Assembly: GCF_025847275.1 (NCBI RefSeq)
Contig: NZ_JAOZEV010000003.1
Span: 62,001-126,000 of the forward strand
Length of the DNA stretch: 64,000 nt
DNA from: Flavobacterium frigoritolerans
Lineage (GTDB): Bacteria > Bacteroidota > Bacteroidia > Flavobacteriales > Flavobacteriaceae
Direction of reading: 5' to 3'
The translations under genes and the position numbers were made by a program. The notes beneath the pieces were generated by a model that was given only the letters and a program-made list of their open reading frames with translations, had not been told where the DNA came from and searched no databases. Shown piece by piece: positions 26,537 to 36,233 of this stretch. The first letter of the stretch is position 1. Each line of letters begins with the position of its first letter.

Positions 26537-27238
26537 TTATTTATTTCTTACTTGTTTAAACATCCAATCATAAATTTCCTGGTTGTCATATACTCTTGAC
26601 CAACTATCATGACCTGCATCATCAAAAATGGTCAACTCTACATTGCTATTACATTTTTTTAATTCTTTATAAATTGTAATCGCATAATCTATATTCACGA
26701 CATCATCCATTAATCCATGGAAAATTCGTGTTGGTATCTTTGCTATTTTACAGGTTTGTTCTAATTGTATTAAATCTACAAATCCCGAAATAGGAAATAT
26801 TGCTGCAAACATATCTGGATGTGCAAAAGCTAGATTCCATGTTCCCCAGCCTCCTAGGCTTAATCCTGTAACATATATTCTATCTGAATCGATATTGTTT
26901 TCTTTCTGGATTTTTAATATCAATCGATACAAAACTTCTGCATCCCACTCTTCATTCTCCGGACATTGCGGAGCTAGAACATAAGCATCTAGTTTATGAT
27001 CTTTTAAATACTTAAATGGACCGTGAATTTTTACTTTCTCTATATCGGTTCCTTTTTCGCCTGAACCATGAAGAAAAATTAGCAATGGTTTTTTCTCTTT
27101 TATTTCCGCTGGAATATGCAATGCGTACCCTAGTTCATGCTTATGAATGATTTCGGTTTTGATCTTCCCATTTACAGTTGTTTGAGCAAAAGAAATGAAC
27201 GAAAATAATAGCGTTACTACTGCTAATTTATGCTTCAT
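26537..27238 (-). CDS. Exported alpha/beta-hydrolase (esterase) of the PUL
   Basis: A 233-residue hydrolase with signal peptide MKHKLAVVTLLFSFISFA. The triad is clear: Ser127 in GLSLGG, Asp178 or Asp179 in GLMDD and His210 in AGHDSW; the oxyanion region is FLHGSGEKG (55-63). The fold group includes PHB-depolymerase/CE1-like and phospholipase/carboxylesterase proteins often found in PULs. It probably removes an ester substituent (acetyl, succinyl or similar) from the glycan. It lies 15 bases after the GH144-like gene and 10 before GH3. Confidence 0.85.
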   Translation of the reverse strand: MKHKLAVVTLLFSFISFAQTTVNGKIKTEIIHKHELGYALHIPAEIKEKKPLLIFLHGSGEKGTDIEKVKIHGPFKYLKDHKLDAYVLAPQCPENEEWDAEVLYRLILKIQKENNIDSDRIYVTGLSLGGWGTWNLAFAHPDMFAAIFPISGFVDLIQLEQTCKIAKIPTRIFHGLMDDVVNIDYAITIYKELKKCNSNVELTIFDDAGHDSWSRVYDNQEIYDWMFKQVRNK

Positions 27239-27253
27239 ATTAAAATTATTTTT

Positions 27254-28627
27254 CTAGAATCCGTATTTACCTGAGTGGAAACCTAAACCTATCAAGCCTT
27301 GTTTTACTTCTGGAGCATTCATAAATAATTCCCATAATAAACCTGAACGATAGTTTTCTAGCATTACTACTTCAGGACCTTGGTCAATTGCTAAATAGCG
27401 TTGAGCTGTCCAACCATATTGTAAACTGCTAGCGTCATAAAATCCCGCTACTCCCCAAGTATCCTTTTTATGATTTTCGTATAAATTGCGCATCACTGCA
27501 ATAGATTCTTTTGGCGTATAAACAATTGAACTTATTGCTGCTGTTGGTGCAATAACTCCTACATCATTACTTGGCATATGTGCATTGTAACCTGTAGTTC
27601 CGTCAGAATTCCTAGAGTATGAAGCTGTTAATCCCCAATAATCAGATCCATATCCTTTAAATTTTTTAGGATTCTCTACACAATATTCATAATCGATTTT
27701 AACGTGATTTACATTAAGATCCCAATAGTTTGCGTATTTATCGGTTAATTGGTTTGGATCAAGTCCAACATATGAATAATGTGCCCAGAATAAAGGACCT
27801 CCAAACTCTTCTGCTCCATTGTGTTTTAGAATTAGGGGAATATTATATTTGGTTTTATCCGTAACTATTCCCCCATTTCTTGCCCAACCTTCGTGGTATT
27901 CTTTCGGCGTAATTGGGTGTGTTGGCGAAGCTGCCGCCAGTATGTAAGTAATTAAACATTCGTTATATCCTTCCAGAGGAAAGTTCATTTGCCAGTCGTA
28001 AGTAGGCGACCAATGCCAATACAAGAAATTCTTGTTATTGGTGTACCATTTCCAATCTACACCTTTCCAAAGAGCGTCATATTTTTGAGCAACTGCTTTT
28101 TCGGCATCTGAACCATTTTTTAAGTATTCGCGAACTGTAATCATTCCGCTAACCAAAAATGAGGTTTCGACTAAATCCCCTCCATTATCTTTTGTTCCAA
28201 ATGGTTTTACTTTTCCTGTATTTCCATCTATCCAATGCGACCAAGCTCCGTGAAAACGGTCAGCCTTGTCCAAAAAATCAGCTATTTTATTAAGTCTTTC
28301 AACACCTTCTTTTTTTGTAATGTACCCTCTTGACATTCCTGACACAATCGCCATTAATCCAAAACCAGAACCTCCGGTCGTAACAACATTAGCATCATTT
28401 TCGGGATAAACCCCATCAGGATGATAACGTTCTCTCGCCAATCCCGAGTTTGGTTCAGCATAGTCCCAGAAATACTTAAAGGTTTGTTTTTGCACTACAT
28501 CCATAAGTTCTTCATCCGATAGTTTTACAACTGCAGGAGTTACTGTTTTGTTTTCTTTTGAATTGTTTGCAGTAGAACCACATCCAAAAAAAACAAAAGA
28601 CATCAATAAAACTGAAATTCTAATCAT
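27254..28627 (-). CDS. Glycoamylase-domain (GH144-like) glucanase lipoprotein
   Basis: A 457-residue lipoprotein (lipobox FFGC, Cys16) consisting of an (alpha/alpha)6 glycoamylase-like domain (Pfam PF10091 by pattern). Landmarks: QKQTFKYFWDYAEPNSGLARER (near residues 47-68), TTGGSGFGLMAI, HGAWSHWIDGNTGK, GGDLVETSFLVSG and QGPEVVMLENYRSGLLW. The GH144 members that have been studied are endo-beta-1,2-glucanases. It follows susD after a stem-loop and lies 15 bases before the esterase. Confidence 0.85.
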   Translation of the reverse strand: MIRISVLLMSFVFFGCGSTANNSKENKTVTPAVVKLSDEELMDVVQKQTFKYFWDYAEPNSGLARERYHPDGVYPENDANVVTTGGSGFGLMAIVSGMSRGYITKKEGVERLNKIADFLDKADRFHGAWSHWIDGNTGKVKPFGTKDNGGDLVETSFLVSGMITVREYLKNGSDAEKAVAQKYDALWKGVDWKWYTNNKNFLYWHWSPTYDWQMNFPLEGYNECLITYILAAASPTHPITPKEYHEGWARNGGIVTDKTKYNIPLILKHNGAEEFGGPLFWAHYSYVGLDPNQLTDKYANYWDLNVNHVKIDYEYCVENPKKFKGYGSDYWGLTASYSRNSDGTTGYNAHMPSNDVGVIAPTAAISSIVYTPKESIAVMRNLYENHKKDTWGVAGFYDASSLQYGWTAQRYLAIDQGPEVVMLENYRSGLLWELFMNAPEVKQGLIGLGFHSGKYGF

Positions 28628-28654
28628 TATAAAATTTTATGCAATTAATAAATA

Positions 28655-28685
28655 ATCACTTCCTCCAAAATATGAAGGAAGTGAT
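28655..28685 (-). other. Stem-loop between susD and the enzyme genes
   Basis: The 10-bp perfect stem ATCACTTCCT paired with AGGAAGTGAT has an 11-base loop and lies just after the susD stop. There is no proper U-run on the minus strand, so an RNA-processing or partial-attenuation role that gives more SusCD than enzyme is more likely than full termination. Confidence 0.6.
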
Positions 28686-28699
28686 ATTTTGTATTTTAA

Positions 28700-30208
28700 T
28701 TAGTAACCAGGGTTTTGTTGAGTCATCCCTTCAGATATTCTTATGAAAGAATCTGGTATAGGAAACAATTCATTTTTGTTTTCGGTAAATACTCTACCAT
28801 TAGGGAAATATTTACTTTTATCAGCTTTAAAAGCTTCTTTTGCTTGTCCTGTTCTAACTAAATCAAAGAATCTATCAAATTCAAATGCTAATTCGACTCT
28901 TCTTTCTTTCCAGATTGCTTTTCTAACATCAGCTTGAGATACTGCAGGTGTATCACCTAATCCAGCTCTTTTTCTGATTTGATTCAACAACGGAATAGCT
29001 TCAGAAGTTTGTCCTAATTCATTTAATGCTTCAGCTTTCATTAATAATACTTCTCCATATCTTAAACATTTAATATTAGCATCTGTTTCCCAAGCATCTG
29101 TAAAAGCTGAAGAATAGGCTTTAAAGTTATATCTTGGACTAAGAGTCGTATCTATCTCTTTTTTACCATCAACCTCTTTATATAAATGTGGAATAACTCT
29201 GCCATCATATAAAGTTGTACCTCTAAAAATAATAGTAGCATCTTTTCTTACATCTCCTGGTTCATACGCATTTAATAAACTCTTAGAAGGCTGATTGAAT
29301 CCCCAACCCCATGAATTAAGTACTCCTTGCGTGTTTGAATATCCTGATATTCCTCTAATAGGTACTGAACCAACTCCATTTATTTCAAAAATAGATTCTC
29401 CATCATTCTCTCCTTCTAATCTAAACATTTTAGCATAATCTGGAGAAATAGAATAACCTGTTACCATATTAGAATAATCTACTACTTTTTGCCATTTTTT
29501 CTGGTACAAACTTACTTTTGCTAATAAAGCATAAGCAGCTCCTTTTGACGCTCTTGCTTTTTCGCTTGCAGCATATTCTGATTTGTTAGGTAATGCTGCT
29601 ATAGCCTCATTTAAATCATTTTCGATAAAAGCATATACTTCCGCAGCAGTTCTACGAGTCAATTGCATTTTTTTATCATCCGCAGATATTGGGAGACTAG
29701 ATAAATGGTCAACAATAGGAACTCCTCCATAACATTTAACCAAAGTAAAATATAGATAAGCTCTTAAAAATTTGGCTTCTCCCATTAATCTTTTTCTTAA
29801 ATCAGCATTTGCTTTATCTAATTTAGGAAGGATTGCCAATGCTTGATTACATTTATTTATTCCATCATAATTTGCATTAAATGTACTTTCTGCAGAAGGA
29901 TTTGATGAATTGTAAGTTAATGCATCCAAAACGTCTTTATCTGTACCAAGATCACTTACTGTTGATCCTTTATCTGCATCATCCGAAGTAATACTCGCTA
30001 GTCCTATCCAACCAAATGAACTCATGTCCCAATCTAAAAACTTACTATAAATTGCTGTTACAAATGATTTTGCACCATTATCATTATTAAAAAGTTCAAT
30101 GTCTTCTGTAGAGACTGTTTCTGTTTGTTTAACATCTAAATAATCATCTGCACATCCAGAAAAAAAGCATGCAGATAATACAAACATTGATATATATATC
30201 TTTTTCAT
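28700..30208 (-). CDS. susD: SusD/RagB family glycan-binding lipoprotein
   Basis: Surface lipoprotein of 502 residues (SGC lipobox, Cys19) that captures glycan and caps the SusC channel. Typical elements: ADDYLDVKQTETVS just after the anchor, the TPR-like helical region (GEAKFLRAYLYFTLVKCYGG, residues ~140-160), CLRYGEVLLMKAEALNELG and RKAIWKERRVELAFEFDRFFDLVRTG near the C-terminus. It starts four bases after the susC stop, which is the expected pair arrangement. Confidence 0.95.
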   Translation of the reverse strand: MKKIYISMFVLSACFFSGCADDYLDVKQTETVSTEDIELFNNDNGAKSFVTAIYSKFLDWDMSSFGWIGLASITSDDADKGSTVSDLGTDKDVLDALTYNSSNPSAESTFNANYDGINKCNQALAILPKLDKANADLRKRLMGEAKFLRAYLYFTLVKCYGGVPIVDHLSSLPISADDKKMQLTRRTAAEVYAFIENDLNEAIAALPNKSEYAASEKARASKGAAYALLAKVSLYQKKWQKVVDYSNMVTGYSISPDYAKMFRLEGENDGESIFEINGVGSVPIRGISGYSNTQGVLNSWGWGFNQPSKSLLNAYEPGDVRKDATIIFRGTTLYDGRVIPHLYKEVDGKKEIDTTLSPRYNFKAYSSAFTDAWETDANIKCLRYGEVLLMKAEALNELGQTSEAIPLLNQIRKRAGLGDTPAVSQADVRKAIWKERRVELAFEFDRFFDLVRTGQAKEAFKADKSKYFPNGRVFTENKNELFPIPDSFIRISEGMTQQNPGY

Positions 30209-30212
30209 AATA

Positions 30213-33200
30213 TTAAAATTTTAAATTAGCACCAATAACGAAAGATCTTAACGCAGGATAAGCATCTAGCTCTACTCCTTGACTTCCGTAAGGATTACCG
30301 TCACCATTTAATTCAGGAGAAAAACCTGAGAATTTCTGAGTAATAAATGGATTAATTGCATTTACATATAATCTACAAGAGCTTAGGAATTGACCTTCAG
30401 TTAAAGGAAGTTTATACCCAAGAGTAATATTGTTGATTCTGAAGAAATCTCCAGATTCTAAATAGTAAGTAGAAGCTACTGGAATTTGATTAGATGCATT
30501 TGGTGATGTTGGATTATTTGTACTCCAAAAATTATTTGCTACTGAAACTTCTATATTTTCGCCACCAAAACGTTGTGCTTTTTTACCGTTGTATACTTTT
30601 GCTCCTCCTGTCCCGTATCCATCTACAGAGAAATCGATGTTCTTGTAAACTAATCCTAAAGTAACACCATAATTAGAAGTAGGTAAAATTGACCCTACAT
30701 ACTTTTTATCTTTAGTAGCAGACAAAGCATCTTGAGTAACTGCCTTACCTTCTGAATTATAATATAATTTATCTCCATTCGATTTGTCTATACCTGCATA
30801 TTCATACAAGTAAAAACTACCTAATGGTTGACCAACAGAATTGTTATAAAGTAGTTTGGTATCTTGACCATTTCCTAAATTTCCTCCTATAACTTGTGAT
30901 AATGATACATCTTGTAAATTTGTAAGTTTGTTTTTGTTATGAGAGTAATTACCTCCAACCCAATAACTCAAGTTATCATTAATTTTATCATCCCAACGTA
31001 AAGCAATTTCATATCCTTTATTTGAAACTTTACCTACATGCGAAGGAGTTTCTAAAGTAATTCCTGAAGTTGGAAATGGTTTTATATTTAAAATAACATT
31101 TTTAGTAGTTTTATCATATACATCAAATGATCCTTTTAATCTACTATCTAATAATTCAAAATCTAAACCAGCTGAAGCTTCCTCTGTAATTTCCCATGTT
31201 AAACTTGGGTCAATTTGAGAAATAATGCTTGTTCCTTCGTTCAATATTGAACCTCCTAAATAGCTATTAAGTCCTGAAACATATGATTGATTATTAAGTG
31301 GTACGTTTTGATTTCCTAATTTACCCCAACCTCCTCTTAATTTTATTAAATCAATACCTTTAATATCTTTCAAAAAGCTTTCTTTAGTCACAACCCAGCC
31401 TAAACCAAAAGCAGGAAAAGTTCCCCAACGCTCATCTTTAGCAAAATTTGAAGATCCATCACGTCTAATTGTTCCTGTGAATAAATATCTATCCATTAAT
31501 TTATATTGGAATCTACCGAAATACGAAGCCAATTTACTTTCATTAAATGTTACATCATATAAACTAGTTACTGTCCCTGCATAATCAACTCCATGTCCAT
31601 CTTTTGGACTATTTAATGACCAGTAATTAGAGTCTGGAATAACATTTTTTCTTGCAATAGTTAATTTCTCTCTTGGACCTTTTACAGAAGTTTCAATACC
31701 TGCTGTTACCTCTACATCATGAATACCACCAAAAGTCTTGTTAAAAGTTAAATAATTAGATAAGTTCCAATTATAATACTGTTCTCTACCTCTTGTCAAT
31801 AAATTTATATTTGAAGAAACTGGATAATCTTCAGCTTTACGAGTTGGATTAGCTGCTAACCAGATGTTTTTAGTATCATCATAATTATACTGCTTCCAAG
31901 AATAATATTCTCCATTAAATTGTGAAGTAAATTTCAATCCTTTAACAATATCATAATCTAATTTTAGACCTCCTTGTAAAGTAATGCTTCTTTGTTGTTC
32001 ATCATAAAAATCTAATTGTGCAACAGGGTTACCAACATTATTAAATGAAGTTCCATCAGGACTTGCAATTCCGCCACCTACAAAAGAAACTCCATATTGA
32101 CCATTAGGAAAACGAACTGGAACTATTGGAGATTGCTTGTAAGCATTTGTAAAAGCACTTAAAGGCTTTGGAGTAGATTTTGTTGAAGTAAAACTGAAGT
32201 TCTGGCTTAAAGTTACTTTTTTAGAAATTTTATATTCATTATTATTTCTAAAAGTAGTACGCGCATAGTCAAGACCATTCAAAATTCCTTTTTCTTCATA
32301 ATTTCCTACACTAAAAAAATATTTTATATTTTCTGTAGATCCTGAAATCGAAACATTATTTTGAGTATATGATCCTGTTCTAGTAATTTCATCAAACCAA
32401 TTTGTATTAACTGGTTGGTTTTCAGAATACATTTTATCATTTAAAGCCGTATTTGAATAACGTGCAAAAGCATCACTATTTGCCATCTTAACTGTCTTTA
32501 AAGGCGTTCTAACTCCTGCAAAACTTTCAATTTCTACAGAAACCTTATCTCCTTTTCCTTTTTTGGTAGTAATGATTATTACACCATTTGCTGCTCTGGT
32601 ACCATAAATTGCCAGTGCAGATGCATCTTTTAATATTTCATACGATGTAATATCGTTTGTATTAATATTATTGATATTTTCTGTAGGCATACCATCTACT
32701 ATAAACAAAGGATTTCTTCCTCCTAATGCAGTACCTAAACCTCTAATAACAACCGAAGGTGTACTTCCTGGTACATCTGATGATGTTACCTGAACACCGG
32801 CTGCTTTACCTTGTATAGCTTGTGAAGCATTCAAAACTTTAGTTTTTGACACATCTTCTGCTTTTAATGAAGTAATTGCAGTAGTATTATCTATTTTTTT
32901 TCTTGTTCCGTATCCAATTACAACAACTTCTTTTAAAGCTGTATCTTCAGATTCTTTTAAAACAATACTCATAGGAGTCGAAGTTGCTTTTATTGTTGTA
33001 GCTTCAAAACCAACCATGCTAATTTTTAATATTTCGCCTGCTTTGGCTTTTATTTCAAAATTACCGTCAAAATCTGTGTCTGTAGAAGTTCTAGATTCTG
33101 TGGCGACAACCATTGTTCCTGGAATTGCCATACCCTGTGAATCCAAAACCTTACCTTTAATTACTTGTCCAGACATGTATGCCGGAAGTAGAATGAGCGC

Positions 33201-33227
33201 TAAAAAGCTAAAAATAAGATTTCTCAT
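30213..33227 (-). CDS. susC: SusC/RagA family TonB-dependent glycan transporter
   Basis: Outer-membrane importer of 1004 residues. Domain order: signal peptide (to about residue 20), carboxypeptidase-regulatory-like domain (VIKGKVLDSQGMAIPGT), TonB-box region VVVIGYGTRKK (about 105-115), plug with GLGTALGGRNPLFIVDGMP, then a 22-strand-type barrel ending in FVIGANLKF. It partners with the SusD gene four bases downstream. A -7 box is 30 bases upstream and a large palindrome lies further upstream. The imported substrate is inferred from the enzymes as a beta-glucan. Confidence 0.96.
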   Translation of the reverse strand: MRNLIFSFLALILLPAYMSGQVIKGKVLDSQGMAIPGTMVVATESRTSTDTDFDGNFEIKAKAGEILKISMVGFEATTIKATSTPMSIVLKESEDTALKEVVVIGYGTRKKIDNTTAITSLKAEDVSKTKVLNASQAIQGKAAGVQVTSSDVPGSTPSVVIRGLGTALGGRNPLFIVDGMPTENINNINTNDITSYEILKDASALAIYGTRAANGVIIITTKKGKGDKVSVEIESFAGVRTPLKTVKMANSDAFARYSNTALNDKMYSENQPVNTNWFDEITRTGSYTQNNVSISGSTENIKYFFSVGNYEEKGILNGLDYARTTFRNNNEYKISKKVTLSQNFSFTSTKSTPKPLSAFTNAYKQSPIVPVRFPNGQYGVSFVGGGIASPDGTSFNNVGNPVAQLDFYDEQQRSITLQGGLKLDYDIVKGLKFTSQFNGEYYSWKQYNYDDTKNIWLAANPTRKAEDYPVSSNINLLTRGREQYYNWNLSNYLTFNKTFGGIHDVEVTAGIETSVKGPREKLTIARKNVIPDSNYWSLNSPKDGHGVDYAGTVTSLYDVTFNESKLASYFGRFQYKLMDRYLFTGTIRRDGSSNFAKDERWGTFPAFGLGWVVTKESFLKDIKGIDLIKLRGGWGKLGNQNVPLNNQSYVSGLNSYLGGSILNEGTSIISQIDPSLTWEITEEASAGLDFELLDSRLKGSFDVYDKTTKNVILNIKPFPTSGITLETPSHVGKVSNKGYEIALRWDDKINDNLSYWVGGNYSHNKNKLTNLQDVSLSQVIGGNLGNGQDTKLLYNNSVGQPLGSFYLYEYAGIDKSNGDKLYYNSEGKAVTQDALSATKDKKYVGSILPTSNYGVTLGLVYKNIDFSVDGYGTGGAKVYNGKKAQRFGGENIEVSVANNFWSTNNPTSPNASNQIPVASTYYLESGDFFRINNITLGYKLPLTEGQFLSSCRLYVNAINPFITQKFSGFSPELNGDGNPYGSQGVELDAYPALRSFVIGANLKF

Positions 33228-33256
33228 ATATTAATAAATTGTTAAAGTTAGTACAC

Positions 33257-33264
33257 CAAACTTA
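33257..33264 (-). promoter_or_regulatory. -7 promoter box for susC
   Basis: On the minus strand this reads TAAGTTTG, an exact TAnnTTTG match, 30 bases before the susC ATG. No -33 TTG is evident, consistent with activator dependence. Confidence 0.6.
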
Positions 33265-33373
33265 GATAATTACAACGTTATAGTACGTTAAATAGAAATA
33301 CTACATAAATACATCAAAACACACAATAATCATATTACACAATTGATTTAAAGCCATTTATACAAAATAAAAA

Positions 33374-33409
33374 ACATCATTCTACATCATGATGATGTAG
33401 TAATGATGT
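33374..33409. promoter_or_regulatory. Long palindrome upstream of susC, candidate regulator site
   Basis: The arms ACATCATTCTACATCAT and ATGATGTAGTAATGATGT are inverted copies differing by one bulged base, around a single central base. It is about 110 bp upstream of the susC -7 box and about 60 bp after the regulator stop. On the minus strand it is followed by a short U-run, so it may also act as the terminator of the regulator gene. Confidence 0.6.
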
Positions 33410-33470
33410 ACTGCTATTTGATATAAATTAAAGTTAAATAATATATTATCCCTAAAAAATTAGGATATTT

Positions 33471-36215
33471 TTACAGATTCAATAAAAAGTTAGAAAGGTT
33501 TTCATCTTGAACTAGGTTCAATTTTTTTCTTAATCGATAACGATGTAGTTCTACTCCTCTAAACGAAATGTTCATTAAAGGAGCAATCTCTTTTGAAGAA
33601 AGATTCATTTTTAAGTAAATACAAAGCTTAATATCCTTTGAAGTTAAATTGGGATATTTCTGAGAAAGATTTGTTACAAACTCATTGTGAATTTGATTTA
33701 GATTATTTTCAAAAGTTTCCCATTCATGTTTGTTAACAGCATTTATTTTTATAGCTTTCTTAATTTCGCTCTTAAGCTTATTAAAATCTGTTTCAGAATC
33801 AAGAATACCTTGAATTTTTTCGATCATTTCACTTTGCTTCGCAATAGAAAGAGACTTACCTGCAACTTCTGACGATTTGGTTTGTAATTCTAGTTCAAGA
33901 ATATGTTTTTGGTACTCTTGACTATTTAAATCATTCTCTGCTTTCAATTCCATTTCTAGAATCTCTTTTTGATGTCTTAACTCTTCTTCTCTTAATTCCA
34001 ATTTTTGTAAATAACGCATCTTATTCCATCTATAGTAGATATATAAAATCCCTGCTATAAAAGACAAATAGAACAAAAGCATCCAAAAAGAAAAATACCA
34101 TGGTTTTGCAACAATAAAATCAAAACTTGAAATTTTACTATAACTTAATCCATCGTGATTAAATATTTCTATACTATGGGAACCACTATTTAAGTTATTC
34201 AAAACGATTAAACCATCTTTTATAGATCTAAAATTATTCTCGTTATTAATTTTATAAAATAAGTTTGGTTTAGCAGCTCCAAATAAACCTGAGATCACAT
34301 TTATTCTTAACTCTGAATTATAATTTATACTGGAATTATTTTCGATTAAGTTTTCATCATTAAACACTTCAACCTTTAAATCTAATTTTTGTTTATTTAT
34401 ATCTTTTAATTGAAAAGATATAAAACCATCATCTAAATTCAATAAATAGTTATTGTTGTTTTTAAAGACATTTAAGTTGTCATTGATAATTTTACCTTTA
34501 TAATATTTCTCCTGAATACTATTCCATATAAATTTATTGCCATTTGCATAAATATGATACAAAAGTCCATCTTGTAATAAGATAAAATGATTTTCATCAA
34601 TAGCCGCTACATCTGAGATATTATTAAAATTAGAATTAAAAAGATCATTCTTTTCTAATTGATTAGCAATCGAATTGTAAGTGTACCACGTTTTATTTAT
34701 TAAAAAAAGAATTTCATTTCTAAACTCAAATATTTTCACACCAAAATCATTTTCAATTTTACTGTGTTGAGTAACATTTTCTACTTTCTGTGTTTCGTAA
34801 TTATCATTATATAAGATTCTATATAATCCTCGATAATTATCAGCCGCCCATACTTCATTTTTTCTGTTCTGAGCCACATATTTTATTGGTTTCCTTAACC
34901 CCTTTAAAACTACTTTTTGTTCTAAATTATTAATGTCTTTATATACAACGACACCGCTATAAGTCGCTTGAAAATAAGAATTATCAATACTGCTTTTTGT
35001 TAAATTCCATCCTCCATTTATCATGTTTACTTTTGAAAACTGTCCATTTTCGTACAAGAATGTTCCTTCATTGTGGCCTATAAAATATTTATGATTCACC
35101 TTACTTATATTCCAGCCTTGCCCTTGACTATTAGGAATCAGAGAAAGTTTCTTATCTGCATACTTAAAAATACCATGATTAGAGGCCATTAAATATTCCT
35201 TATTGACATTTACAACTGAATATACCGATCCTAAAACTCCTGAATTATCATAAAAAATAGAAACTGGCGACGTCACTTCAATATGTGCTATTCCGTTATC
35301 CAAACCTAACCATAAATCATCTTCTTTATCTAGTCCGATGCTCAAAATAGAATTGTTCATCAATACATTTTTCCTATTGATATTTTTAAAAGAATTATCA
35401 TTAAAGTCAAACATATAAACACCTTCACCAGCTGTACCAATTATAAGTTTATTGCTCTTTAAAAATCGGGCTACATTTATATTTGCATTCTTTAAGACTT
35501 CGTTTAATGGATTATCCCAAGCAGTTAGATGTCCTTTATCTTCTATAAAAATTCCTTTTTTATGTGTAAAAATGTATATTTTGTTTCGATGTTTTTCAAT
35601 AGCATGAATGACATTATTCTTTAAGGCTCCCCAACCTTTTACTGGGTTTAATTTATTTCCATTTACAACAAAAACACCATGTTCTACCGAAGCCACAAGC
35701 AGTTGATTATTAACAACAAAACAATAAGATATCAAAAATGGCAACTTCGTTTTTTTGATTGATTTTCCGTTATAAACAAAAATCTGATTGAAAGATTGGA
35801 AATAAATTAAATCATTAAGTTTGAAAATTTTCCATACTTCTTCATTCTCATTTTCATCAAATACTTTTCTGTTTTTAGAAATAGAAACATACTTCATTTT
35901 TCCTGCTTCCCTATACCAATAACCAAATTCTTTATAAGAGCCTGAATAAACTTTATCACCATCGACCATAATTGAACGAATGATTGTTTTGTTTGGTAAT
36001 GTGTATTTTTCCCAAACAACTCCATTATAACGTACCAAATAATGATTATTTGCAAAATACATTGCATTATCATTCCCTTGAGCTACACTCCAAATTTGGT
36101 TATCACCCTCGTAATTAGACTTATTATAATTTTCTACAAAAGGAAGTAACTCTTGAGCCTGAATTTGAAATGTTAAAAGGAAGAGGAAAAAAAAATTAAG
36201 AAGATTTGATTTCAA
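33471..36215 (-). CDS. SusR-like membrane sensor-regulator (beta-propeller, Y_Y_Y, LuxR HTH)
   Basis: One-component trans-envelope regulator of about 914 residues. Layout: signal peptide MKSNLLNFFFLFLLTFQIQA, a periplasmic propeller of regulator-type repeats (about 25-620), a Y_Y_Y domain (about 625-700), one transmembrane helix (about 708-733), a coiled coil (about 735-810) and a C-terminal LuxR-type HTH (DIKLCIYLKMNLSSKEIAP). There is no histidine kinase or receiver domain. The TTG at 36215 is preferred to the TTG at 36236, because the latter falls inside a -7 box. It lies directly upstream of susC and is the likely PUL activator. Confidence 0.87.
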   Translation of the reverse strand: MKSNLLNFFFLFLLTFQIQAQELLPFVENYNKSNYEGDNQIWSVAQGNDNAMYFANNHYLVRYNGVVWEKYTLPNKTIIRSIMVDGDKVYSGSYKEFGYWYREAGKMKYVSISKNRKVFDENENEEVWKIFKLNDLIYFQSFNQIFVYNGKSIKKTKLPFLISYCFVVNNQLLVASVEHGVFVVNGNKLNPVKGWGALKNNVIHAIEKHRNKIYIFTHKKGIFIEDKGHLTAWDNPLNEVLKNANINVARFLKSNKLIIGTAGEGVYMFDFNDNSFKNINRKNVLMNNSILSIGLDKEDDLWLGLDNGIAHIEVTSPVSIFYDNSGVLGSVYSVVNVNKEYLMASNHGIFKYADKKLSLIPNSQGQGWNISKVNHKYFIGHNEGTFLYENGQFSKVNMINGGWNLTKSSIDNSYFQATYSGVVVYKDINNLEQKVVLKGLRKPIKYVAQNRKNEVWAADNYRGLYRILYNDNYETQKVENVTQHSKIENDFGVKIFEFRNEILFLINKTWYTYNSIANQLEKNDLFNSNFNNISDVAAIDENHFILLQDGLLYHIYANGNKFIWNSIQEKYYKGKIINDNLNVFKNNNNYLLNLDDGFISFQLKDINKQKLDLKVEVFNDENLIENNSSINYNSELRINVISGLFGAAKPNLFYKINNENNFRSIKDGLIVLNNLNSGSHSIEIFNHDGLSYSKISSFDFIVAKPWYFSFWMLLFYLSFIAGILYIYYRWNKMRYLQKLELREEELRHQKEILEMELKAENDLNSQEYQKHILELELQTKSSEVAGKSLSIAKQSEMIEKIQGILDSETDFNKLKSEIKKAIKINAVNKHEWETFENNLNQIHNEFVTNLSQKYPNLTSKDIKLCIYLKMNLSSKEIAPLMNISFRGVELHRYRLRKKLNLVQDENLSNFLLNL

Positions 36216-36233
36216 AATATTGGTATTTATGCT

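Noticed and set aside
33471..36215. Hybrid two-component system regulator
   Set aside because: The protein has propeller and Y_Y_Y domains, but no histidine kinase or receiver domain and no AraC-type HTH.
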